This document shows, one piece after another, positions 8,557 through 15,743 of a stretch of 33,836 nucleotides of DNA (position 1 is its first letter; each line of letters opens with the position of its first letter). Both the position numbers and the translations under genes were made by a program. This DNA is from Mycobacterium kyorinense (GTDB lineage Bacteria; Actinomycetota; Actinomycetes; Mycobacteriales; Mycobacteriaceae): contig NZ_LQPE01000122.1 of assembly GCF_002101735.1 (NCBI RefSeq), positions 1 to 33,836 of the forward strand. Reading direction: 5' to 3'. The notes beneath the pieces were generated by a model. The model did not search any database. It was not told where the DNA came from and worked only from the letters and a program-made list of their open reading frames with translations.

Positions 8557-9567
8557 ATGGTGGACGCGGGCGTGCTGGGTCGCTGGCTGGACGACCATGG
8601 CGCCCCGGGCGCCGGCGAGCAACCGGTGCTGAAGCCGCTGTCGGGCGGCTCGCAGAACACGTTGTATCTGATCGAGCGCGGTGGCGAGCGCATGGTGCTG
8701 CGCATGCCGGGCGCCCGGGCGGACGCGGCCCGGATCGACGGCCTGTTGCGCGAGATCCGGCTGGTGCGGGCGCTGTCCGGCACCGATGTGCCACATGCCG
8801 AGCTGATCGCCGCCGACGATGCCGGCGATCTGCTCGGCATGCCCTTCTATGTCATGCGCGCCATTGACGGCTGGAGTCCGATGGACGGCGGCTGGCCGGC
8901 GCCGTTCGACACCGACCTGGCGGCGCGGCGCCAGTTGGCGTTCGAACTCGTCGGCGGCGCGGCGAAACTGGGCCGGGTCGACTGGCGCGCGCAGGGCCTG
9001 GAGGGCTTCGGCCGCCCGGACGGATTCCACGAACGGCAGGTCGACCGCTGGCTGGCCTTCTTGGCTGCCTATCGGGTGCGCGACCTTCCCGGGCTCGACG
9101 AGGCCGCCGACTGGTTGCGCCGCAACCGGCCGTCGCACTACACGCCGGGCATCATGCACGGCGACTACCAGTTCGCCAACGTGATGTTCGCGCACGGGGC
9201 ACCGGCCAGGCTGGCCGCGATCGTGGACTGGGAGATGACAACCGTCGGCGACCCGCTGCTGGATCTGGCCTGGTGCCTGCTGGGCTACGACGGCGAGCAT
9301 CCGCGCACCGACGGGTTTTATCTGGACATGGCCGGCATGCCGGCGCGCAGCGAACTGCTCGAGCATTACGAGAACATCAGCGGCCTGTCGACCGAGAACA
9401 TCGACTACTACCTGGTGCTGGCCAACTGGAAGCTCGGCATCGTGCTGGAAAAGACCTACGCTGCCGGTGTGCGCACCGACAAGGTCGACCCGAAGATCAC
9501 CGAGGCATTCGGCCCGATGATTCCGCGGCTGATCGCCACCGCCGCCGAATTGGCGCGGTCGAAATGA
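8557..9567 (+). CDS. APH-fold phosphotransferase (acyl-CoA metabolism type)
   Basis: The 336-residue protein belongs to the aminoglycoside-phosphotransferase/ACAD10-like kinase family; mycobacterial relatives have been labelled FadE36 although they are not dehydrogenases. Kinase motifs are HGDYQFAN (201-208, catalytic loop) and IVDWEM (222-227, Mg-binding Asp). The N-terminal lobe has LSGGSQNTLYLI. Such kinases beside acyl-CoA dehydrogenases are thought to phosphorylate hydroxyacyl-CoA intermediates rather than antibiotics. The ATG at 8557 has a GAGTGAGG ribosome site at good spacing; GTG at 8551 would be too close to it. Its stop overlaps the SDR start (ATGA). Confidence 0.86.
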   Translation: MVDAGVLGRWLDDHGAPGAGEQPVLKPLSGGSQNTLYLIERGGERMVLRMPGARADAARIDGLLREIRLVRALSGTDVPHAELIAADDAGDLLGMPFYVMRAIDGWSPMDGGWPAPFDTDLAARRQLAFELVGGAAKLGRVDWRAQGLEGFGRPDGFHERQVDRWLAFLAAYRVRDLPGLDEAADWLRRNRPSHYTPGIMHGDYQFANVMFAHGAPARLAAIVDWEMTTVGDPLLDLAWCLLGYDGEHPRTDGFYLDMAGMPARSELLEHYENISGLSTENIDYYLVLANWKLGIVLEKTYAAGVRTDKVDPKITEAFGPMIPRLIATAAELARSK

Positions 9568-10328
9568 GTTACGCCGAGCAGCTTTTCGACCTGACCGACC
9601 GGGTGGTGCTGATCACCGGCGGCAGCCGGGGACTGGGCCGGGAAATGGCGTTCGGGGTTGCTCGCTGCGGCGCCGACGTGGTGATCGCCAGCCGCAACAT
9701 GGACAACTGTGTCGCGACCGCCAAGGAGATCGAGGCCGAGACCGGGCGGGCCGCCATGCCGTATCAGGTGCATGTCGGGCGATGGGACCAACTCGACGGC
9801 CTGGTGGACGCGACCTACGACCGGTTCGGCAAGGTCGACACGCTGATCAACAACGCCGGCATGTCCCCGCTCTACGACAAGCTCAGCGACGTCACCGAGA
9901 AGCTGTTCGACGCCGTCGTCAACCTCAACCTCAAGGGACCGTTTCGGTTGTCGGCGTTGGTCGGCGAGCGGATGGTCGCTGCCGGGCGCGGATCGATCAT
10001 CAACGTCAGCACCGCGGGCTCGCTTCGCCCGACGCCGGACATCGTCCCCTACGCGGCGGCCAAGGCCGGTCTCAACGCGATGACCGAGGCGCTGGCCAAG
10101 GCGTTCGGGCCGGCGGTGCGGGTCAATACGTTGATGGCCGGCCCGTTTCTGACCGACGTCAGCAAGTCGTGGGGCCTAGAGCAGGCTCGACAGAATCCGT
10201 TTGCGCACCTGGCGCTGCAGCGGGCGGGCGACCCCGCCGAAATCGTAGGGGCCGCTTTGTTTTTGGCGTCGGACGCGTCCAGCTTCACCACCGGCTCGAT
10301 CCTGCGGGCCGACGGCGGGATTCCCTGA
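9564..10328 (+). CDS. SDR family oxidoreductase
   Basis: The 254-residue classical short-chain dehydrogenase/reductase has the cofactor motif GGSRGLG (19-25), NNAG (96-99), catalytic Ser149 in NVSTAG and YxxxK (Tyr163, Lys167). The C-terminal TGSILRADGG is standard for 3-oxoacyl-reductase-like SDRs. An Arg after the glycine motif and at the end of strand 2 (ASRN) suggests NADP(H) preference, which is tentative. It is coupled to the upstream kinase by a four-base overlap and followed 68 bp later by fadE, so it probably oxidises or reduces a hydroxy- or keto-acyl intermediate in the same pathway. Confidence 0.9.
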   Translation: MSYAEQLFDLTDRVVLITGGSRGLGREMAFGVARCGADVVIASRNMDNCVATAKEIEAETGRAAMPYQVHVGRWDQLDGLVDATYDRFGKVDTLINNAGMSPLYDKLSDVTEKLFDAVVNLNLKGPFRLSALVGERMVAAGRGSIINVSTAGSLRPTPDIVPYAAAKAGLNAMTEALAKAFGPAVRVNTLMAGPFLTDVSKSWGLEQARQNPFAHLALQRAGDPAEIVGAALFLASDASSFTTGSILRADGGIP

Positions 10329-10396
10329 GCGGCGATCGCAAGCGCGGCGAAGCCGGGCGCAGCGGGTCGCCGCCAATCAACCTAAGGAGTAGCGAC

Positions 10397-11680
10397 ATGG
10401 CGTGGGACTTCTCCACCGAGCCGGAGTTCGAGAAGAAGCTGGATTGGATCCGGGAGTTCGTCCGCGACGAGGTCGAGCCGCTCGAGGTGCTCTTCCCCGG
10501 TTGCGAGTTCCTGCCGCTGAACGACCAACGCCGCCGCATCGTCGACCCGCTCAAACAGCAAGTGCGAGACCAAGGGCTGTGGGCACCGCACCTCGGGCCG
10601 GAGCTTGGCGGCCAGGGTTTTGGCGCGGTCAAGCTGACGCTGATCAACGAGATCCTGGGCCGCAGCCCGTGGGCGCCGATCGTGTTCGGCACGCAGGCAC
10701 CCGACACCGGAAACGCCGAGATCCTGGCCCGGTTCGGCACCCAGGACCAGAAGGATCGCTACCTGGCGGGCTTGTTGTCCGGGGAGATCTTCTCCTGCTT
10801 CTCGATGACCGAGCCGCAGGGCGGTGCCGACCCCCGCGTCTTCACCACCCGCGCCGTGCGCGACGGCTCAGACTGGGTGATCACCGGGCGAAAGTACTTC
10901 TCCTCCAACGCTTCTGTGGCGTCGTTTTTCATCGTCGTCGCGATCACCGATCCGGACGTGCCGGTGCACCGGGGCGCGTCGACGTTCCTGATCCCGGCAG
11001 GCACACCGGGTCTGGTCGTCGAAGCCACGCATCACCTGACCGGTGCCCACCCGCACGAACCCGGCCACTCGCTGGTGCGCTACGACAACGTGCGAGTGCC
11101 GTCTGACGCCCTTCTGGGCGAGCCCGGCCAAGGCTTTTTGATCCTGCAGACCCGGCTGGCCGGGGGCCGGCTACATCACGCGATGCGTTCCATCGGCGTG
11201 GCCCAGCGCGCCATCGACATGATGGCGCGGCGTGCGAAAAGCCGTTTCACCCAAGGCAGTTCGCTGGCCGACAAACAGCTGGTGCAGGCGTTCATCGCAG
11301 ATTCGTACACCGAGCTGATGCCGTTCCGGCTGGCGGTGCTGCATGCCGCGTGGCTGTGCGACACCGCGGGCGAGCATGCGGCGCGCACCGAAATCGGCGC
11401 GTGCAAGATCCTGGCATCGCAGGTACTCAAGTCGATCGGGCTGCGCGCGATCCAAGTCCACGGCGCGTTGGGGCTGACCGACCAACTGCCGCTGACCAAC
11501 GTGCTGCTCGGCGGTGTGGCCCTCGGGTTGGCCGACGGGCCCACCGAGGCCCACAAGGTCAACCTGGCCCGGATGCTGCTGAAGAACTACGAGGCGGAGG
11601 ATCCGGAGTGGCCCAGCGAGATGCTCGACGTCCGGCGGGATGCCGCCCGCGCGAAATATGGCGACCTCGTTGACCAGTAG
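10397..11680 (+). CDS. acyl-CoA dehydrogenase family protein (ACAD10/11-like)
   Basis: The 427-residue flavoprotein fits the acyl-CoA dehydrogenase superfamily: the helical N-domain, FSMTEPQGGADP (135-146) in the middle beta domain, and the C-terminal helical domain ending in ADGPTEAHK (379-387). Classical members have a catalytic Glu in a YEG-type motif there; here the position is Asp380, as in the ACAD11-like subclass with DGP(D/T)E. With the adjacent APH-fold kinase, this suggests elimination or isomerisation chemistry on phosphorylated acyl-CoA rather than simple dehydrogenation (inference). The ATG at 10397 has a perfect AAGGAG ribosome site at 10384-10389. Confidence 0.9.
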   Translation: MAWDFSTEPEFEKKLDWIREFVRDEVEPLEVLFPGCEFLPLNDQRRRIVDPLKQQVRDQGLWAPHLGPELGGQGFGAVKLTLINEILGRSPWAPIVFGTQAPDTGNAEILARFGTQDQKDRYLAGLLSGEIFSCFSMTEPQGGADPRVFTTRAVRDGSDWVITGRKYFSSNASVASFFIVVAITDPDVPVHRGASTFLIPAGTPGLVVEATHHLTGAHPHEPGHSLVRYDNVRVPSDALLGEPGQGFLILQTRLAGGRLHHAMRSIGVAQRAIDMMARRAKSRFTQGSSLADKQLVQAFIADSYTELMPFRLAVLHAAWLCDTAGEHAARTEIGACKILASQVLKSIGLRAIQVHGALGLTDQLPLTNVLLGGVALGLADGPTEAHKVNLARMLLKNYEAEDPEWPSEMLDVRRDAARAKYGDLVDQ

Positions 11681-12275
11681 CCGGGTCACGGCGGCCGTCG
11701 AACGCGCCCTCGACGACCGTCAGCGCGAGGCCACCGAGGAGGTCGAGCGGATCCTGGCCGCCGCGGTGCGGGTGATGGAGCGGGCAGCCCCGGATCCGCC
11801 GCGGGTCAGCGACATCGTCGCCGAGGCAGGGTCGTCGAACAAGGCGTTCTACCGCTACTTCGCCGGCAAGGACGATCTGATCCTTGCGGTCATGGAGCGC
11901 GGTGTGGGCATCGTCGTCTCCTATCTTCAGCACCAGATGGCCAAAGAGCCGACGCCGCAAGCCAAAATCGCCCGCTGGATCGAGGGCGTGCTGGCCCAGG
12001 TCGCCGATCCGCACCTGCTGAGCATGAGCCGAGCGGCGGCCGGGCAGATGTCATCCACCGCCAACGCCGACGAGGAGATCATGCGGCCGATGCGTGAGCT
12101 GCTGACCGAACCGGTTGCGGCGCTGGGCAGCAAGGATGTCAAGCGCGATACGGACGCGGTGTTCTACTGCACCGCAACCACGTTGCGTCGCTACCTGGAT
12201 TCGTCCGCTCGTCCCAGTCGCGACGACATCGACCATTTGGTGCAGTTCTGCTTGCGCGGGCTGGGCGTGACGTGA
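11658..12275 (+). CDS. TetR family transcriptional regulator
   Basis: The 205-residue regulator has an N-terminal helix-turn-helix at about residues 48-67 (RVSDIVAEAGSSNKAFYRYF) and the TetR hallmark FYRYFAGKDDL just after it. The C-terminal ligand-binding and dimerisation domain is not assignable. It overlaps the end of fadE by 23 bases, so it is co-transcribed, and probably autoregulates the operon through the palindrome at 8518-8534. The ligand may be an acyl-CoA intermediate (inference). The ATG at 11658 was chosen; an upstream in-frame ATG at 11640 adds only six residues. Confidence 0.9.
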   Translation: MATSLTSSRVTAAVERALDDRQREATEEVERILAAAVRVMERAAPDPPRVSDIVAEAGSSNKAFYRYFAGKDDLILAVMERGVGIVVSYLQHQMAKEPTPQAKIARWIEGVLAQVADPHLLSMSRAAAGQMSSTANADEEIMRPMRELLTEPVAALGSKDVKRDTDAVFYCTATTLRRYLDSSARPSRDDIDHLVQFCLRGLGVT

Positions 12276-13246
12276 TGCGAGCCGTTGTCTGCCGTCGATA
12301 CGGCCCACCGGAAGGCCTTGTCCTCGACGAGGTTCCCGACCCGACACCGGGCCCCGGCGAGGTGGTGGTGCGGGTGCGGGCCGCGGCGGTGAACTTCCCC
12401 GACGTGTTGTTGATCGACGGCAAATATCAGGTCCGGATTCCGGTACCGTTCACGCCCGGTAGTGAGCTGGCCGGCGACGTGATCGCGGTCGGGGACGGGC
12501 TCGGGTTTGCGCCGGGCGACCGGGTCAGTGGCACCGCGTTCGTGGGGGCGTTCGCCGAGCAGGCGCTGCTTCCCGCCGAGGCGGTGTCGCCCATCCCCGA
12601 TGGCGCGGATTACGCTGCCGCGGCGGCGTTCGGCGTCGCTTACCGCACCGCCTATCACGCCCTGCGATCGGTTGCCCAAGTCGCAGAAGGCGATTGGGTG
12701 GTAGTGCTCGGCGCGGCCGGCGGCGTCGGGCTGGCCGCGGTCGATCTGGCGGTCGCGATCAAGGCGCGGGTGCTGGCCGCGGCGTCGAGTGAGAACAAGC
12801 TCGAGGTGTGCCGGCAGCGTGGGGCCGAAGCGACAGTCGACTACGACCGGGAGGACCTGAAGTCCCGCATCCGCGAACTCACCGACGGCGGCGCGCGGGT
12901 GGTGCTCGACCCTGTCGGTGGGCCGTATTCGGAGCCGGCCCTGCGTGGGCTCGGCCGCGGCGGCGTCTTTGTGACGCTCGGCTACGCCGCGGGAGCGATT
13001 CCGGCGATACCACTCAATCTTGTGCTGCTCAAAGGCATCACGGTCCGCGGCATGGAAATCCGGACGTTTCTCGGTGACCATCCGGCCGAGGCCGAACGCG
13101 ACATGGCCGAGCTGGAAGCGATGTTCGCCGACGGCCGGATCCGGCCCTACATCGGCGCGCGGTTTCCGCTGACGGAGACTCCGGCGGCGCTACGGTATGT
13201 TGCCGAACGCAAGGCGATCGGCAAAGTCGTCATCGACGTCGATTGA
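12275..13246 (+). CDS. NADPH:quinone oxidoreductase family (MDR) protein
   Basis: The 323-residue zinc-independent medium-chain reductase resembles the quinone oxidoreductase/enoyl reductase branch. It has an N-terminal GroES-like domain (VNFPDVLLIDGKYQ at 39-52) and a nucleotide-binding motif GAAGGVGL (146-153). The structural zinc cysteines of alcohol dehydrogenases are absent. The start ATG shares its A with the preceding TGA stop, so it is coupled to the TetR gene; GTG at 12272 is an alternative. It is the last gene of the operon and may reduce an enoyl or quinone-like product. The convergent alkylsulfatase gene ends only 5 bp away. Confidence 0.88.
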   Translation: MRAVVCRRYGPPEGLVLDEVPDPTPGPGEVVVRVRAAAVNFPDVLLIDGKYQVRIPVPFTPGSELAGDVIAVGDGLGFAPGDRVSGTAFVGAFAEQALLPAEAVSPIPDGADYAAAAAFGVAYRTAYHALRSVAQVAEGDWVVVLGAAGGVGLAAVDLAVAIKARVLAAASSENKLEVCRQRGAEATVDYDREDLKSRIRELTDGGARVVLDPVGGPYSEPALRGLGRGGVFVTLGYAAGAIPAIPLNLVLLKGITVRGMEIRTFLGDHPAEAERDMAELEAMFADGRIRPYIGARFPLTETPAALRYVAERKAIGKVVIDVD

Positions 13247-13251
13247 CAACG

Positions 13252-15132
13252 TCACGGCGTGACGATGTTGAACGCCGGGTCGGGCCGATCGAGAACACCG
13301 AGCAGCGTCTGCAGCGCCGTCTGGTCGCCGGAAAGCTCCAGGCCCGGTGAGCTGAAATCGCCGGCGGCGGCGGCCAGCAATCGGTCCTTGGTGTCCAGCC
13401 GCACCGTCACGCTCGCGGTCGCCGAGTCGGCGGGCAGTTTGCGATACACCAGGACCCCGTTGCGCAATGTGAGCCGGTAATTGGTGTCCAGGTCGGTCAA
13501 CGTGATATCCAGCGCCAGATCCAAATCCCATGCCCGCGGCCCGTTGACGCTGATCGCCAGCGTGTCGAAGATCTGCTCCGGCGTCAGCTGGGACAGCAGC
13601 GACTGCGAGGTGGTCTGTGTCGCGGTCCCGAAGTTGCCGTCGCGCAATTCGGCGGCACCGGAGAGGAAGAAGTTGCGCCACGTCGCGTTCTCGGCGCCAT
13701 AGGCCAGCTGCTCCAGCGTGTCGGCGTAGAGCTGGCAAGCGTCGCCATGCGCGCTGTCGGTGAACACCGCATGGTCGAGTAGTGTTGCCGCCCAGCGGAA
13801 ATCACCGGAATCGAAAGCCTGCCGGGCGAGTTCGACGACGCGGTCCACACCGCCCATCGCGTCGACGTAGCGACTGGCCAGCGCCTCGGGCGGATGCGGC
13901 CACAAGCGGGCCGGGTTGCCGTCGAACCAGCCCATGTAGCGCTGGTAGATGGCCTTCACGTTGTGGCTGACCGACCCGTAGTAGCCGTGGGTATGCCACG
14001 CCTTGTCCAGCGCCGGCGGCATCTCGAACATTTCGGCGATCTCCGCGCCGGTGTAGCCCTGGTTGAGCAGCCGCAGCGTCTGATCGTGCAGGTAGGCATA
14101 CAGGTCGCGTTGCAGCGACAGGAACGCGACGATCCGGTCGCGTCCCCAGGTGGGCCAGTGGTGAGAAGCGAATACGACGTCGGCGCGCTCGGCGAACAGG
14201 TCGATCGCCTCGGTGAGATATCCCGACCACACGTGCGGGTCGCGCACCAACGCGCCGCGCAGGGTCAGCAGGTTGTGCAGATTATGGGTGGCGTTTTCTG
14301 CCATGCACAAGGCCCGAAATTGCGGGAAGTAGAAATGCATTTCGGCGGGCGCCTCGGTGCCCGGCGCCATTTGGAATTCGATGTCCACGCCGTCGATTGT
14401 GTGCGTCTCGCCGGTCGCGCGGATATCGACTGTCGGGACGATGAGCGCCACCTCGCCGGTCGACGGCGCCTGACCCAGCCCGCAACCGACTTGGCCCTGC
14501 GGGCCGCGCTCCAGCATGGTGCCGTACATGTAGGTTGCGCGACGGGCCATCGCCGTTCCGGCGTAGACGTTTTCCTGCACGGCGTGACCGGTGAATCCTT
14601 CCGGTGCCAGCACCGCTACCCTTCCGGCGTCCACGTCCGCTTGTGATGTCACCCCGAGCACGCCGCCGAAATGGTCAACGTGACTGTGGGTGTAGATGAC
14701 CGCGACGACGGAGCGGTCGCCGCGATGGGTGCGGTACAGCGCCAGCGCGGCGGCCGCTACTTCGGTGGACACCAGCGGGTCGATCACGATGATGCCGGTG
14801 TCACCTTCGACGAAGCTGATGTTGGAGAGGTCCAGCCCGCGAACCTGGTAGATGCCCGGCACCACTTCGTACAGGCCCTGTTTGGCAGTCAGCATCGACT
14901 GCCGCCACAGGCTGGGGTGCACCGACGTCGGCGGGTCACCGCTGAGAAACGCGTACGCATCGTTGTCCCACACCACGCGGCCGTCGGCGGCCTTGACGAC
15001 GCAGGGGCTCAGCGCGGCAATGTATCCGCGATCGGCATCGGTGAAATCGGTTGTGTCGTCGATCGGTAGGCCGCTTTCTTGGTGTGCCGACTCGACGAAT
15101 GCGCTCGGCGGCTTGTGCTCCACCCTCACCAC
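13252..15132 (-). CDS. SdsA-like alkyl sulfatase (metallo-beta-lactamase fold)
   Basis: The 626-residue protein corresponds to the class III alkylsulfatases (SdsA1 type, Rv3762c in M. tuberculosis), which cleave long-chain alkyl sulfates to alcohol and sulfate. The dinuclear zinc motif THSHVDHFGG lies at residues 148-157; further metal or active-site stretches are MAENATHNLHNL and FASHHWPTWG. A helical dimerisation region and a C-terminal SCP2-like lipid-binding domain (last 120 residues) follow, as in the family. No convincing signal peptide is visible. The start is GTG at 15132; the nearby ATG is out of frame. It is divergent from lpqH with a 161-bp shared region. Confidence 0.9.
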   Translation of the reverse strand: MVRVEHKPPSAFVESAHQESGLPIDDTTDFTDADRGYIAALSPCVVKAADGRVVWDNDAYAFLSGDPPTSVHPSLWRQSMLTAKQGLYEVVPGIYQVRGLDLSNISFVEGDTGIIVIDPLVSTEVAAAALALYRTHRGDRSVVAVIYTHSHVDHFGGVLGVTSQADVDAGRVAVLAPEGFTGHAVQENVYAGTAMARRATYMYGTMLERGPQGQVGCGLGQAPSTGEVALIVPTVDIRATGETHTIDGVDIEFQMAPGTEAPAEMHFYFPQFRALCMAENATHNLHNLLTLRGALVRDPHVWSGYLTEAIDLFAERADVVFASHHWPTWGRDRIVAFLSLQRDLYAYLHDQTLRLLNQGYTGAEIAEMFEMPPALDKAWHTHGYYGSVSHNVKAIYQRYMGWFDGNPARLWPHPPEALASRYVDAMGGVDRVVELARQAFDSGDFRWAATLLDHAVFTDSAHGDACQLYADTLEQLAYGAENATWRNFFLSGAAELRDGNFGTATQTTSQSLLSQLTPEQIFDTLAISVNGPRAWDLDLALDITLTDLDTNYRLTLRNGVLVYRKLPADSATASVTVRLDTKDRLLAAAAGDFSSPGLELSGDQTALQTLLGVLDRPDPAFNIVTP

Positions 15133-15237
15133 GGTGCCATCAATTCACCTACATCGCACCGAAACGGGAGTGGAAATGGCTTCGTGACGTGGGAATTAAT
15201 TTTTGCCGAATCCGATGTTCGCGACTCCGCCGAGTTG

Positions 15238-15243
15238 CATACT
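15238..15243 (+). promoter_or_regulatory. candidate -10 element for lpqH
   Basis: CATACT lies 51 bp before the lpqH start codon inside the 161-bp region shared with the divergent alkylsulfatase gene. No good -35 hexamer is evident (GATGTT lies 18 bp upstream), which is common in mycobacterial promoters. This is pattern-based and weak. Confidence 0.3.
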
Positions 15244-15293
15244 GCCGAAACGGTCCATCACTGTCGGGCCGCGGTAACGACAAAGGAGCACGG

Positions 15294-15740
15294 GTGAAAC
15301 GTTCAGTAACGATCGCTGCAGCAGCGACGGCGATCGTCGTCACAGGTTTGACGGGCTGTTCGGGCGGTGGCGGCCAGAAGGTCAGCACCAAAGGCCATGC
15401 CAAGGTGGTGGTCGACGGCCAGGACCAAAACGCCAAGGGTCAGGTCACCTGCCAAAAGGCGGCGGGAGAGCTCCAGATCGGGATCGGCCAGCCCGGCTCG
15501 TCGGGCGCCGTCGCGGTCCAGGCCACCGACGCGAATCCGCCCGTGGTTCACCAGATCGCACTGGGCACCGTCAACGGTGTGAACCTTGCCTACCAGCAGG
15601 GCAGTCCCGGTGCCAGCGCCAAAGCGACGAAGGACGGCGACGGCTACAAGTTCACCGGTACCGCAACCGGCGTCGACCCGTCAAATCCCATGGCGGGCAT
15701 GGTGAGCAAGCCGTTCGAAGTTGACGTGACCTGCCCGTAG
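15294..15740 (+). CDS. lpqH: 19-kDa lipoprotein antigen LpqH
   Basis: The 148-residue secreted lipoprotein has a signal peptide with lipobox LTGC, so lipidated Cys22 becomes the mature N-terminus. The mature domain carries the LpqH pattern: VVVDGQDQNAKGQVTC early, a middle NPPVVHQIALGTVNGVN, and the C-terminal TGTATGVDPSNPM followed by FEVDVTC; the two Cys probably form a disulfide. LpqH is a surface TLR2 agonist in pathogenic mycobacteria. Here the linker between the lipid anchor and the folded domain is short (SGGGGQKVSTKGHA) and lacks the Thr-rich glycosylated stretch known from M. tuberculosis. It starts with GTG at 15294 behind AAAGGAG (15282-15288). Confidence 0.93.
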   Translation: MKRSVTIAAAATAIVVTGLTGCSGGGGQKVSTKGHAKVVVDGQDQNAKGQVTCQKAAGELQIGIGQPGSSGAVAVQATDANPPVVHQIALGTVNGVNLAYQQGSPGASAKATKDGDGYKFTGTATGVDPSNPMAGMVSKPFEVDVTCP

Positions 15741-15743
15741 CAG

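Noticed and set aside
8557..9567. Aminoglycoside resistance kinase
   Set aside because: The APH fold motifs are present, but the operon with SDR, FadE and MDR genes and the ACAD10-like pattern point to acyl-CoA metabolism.
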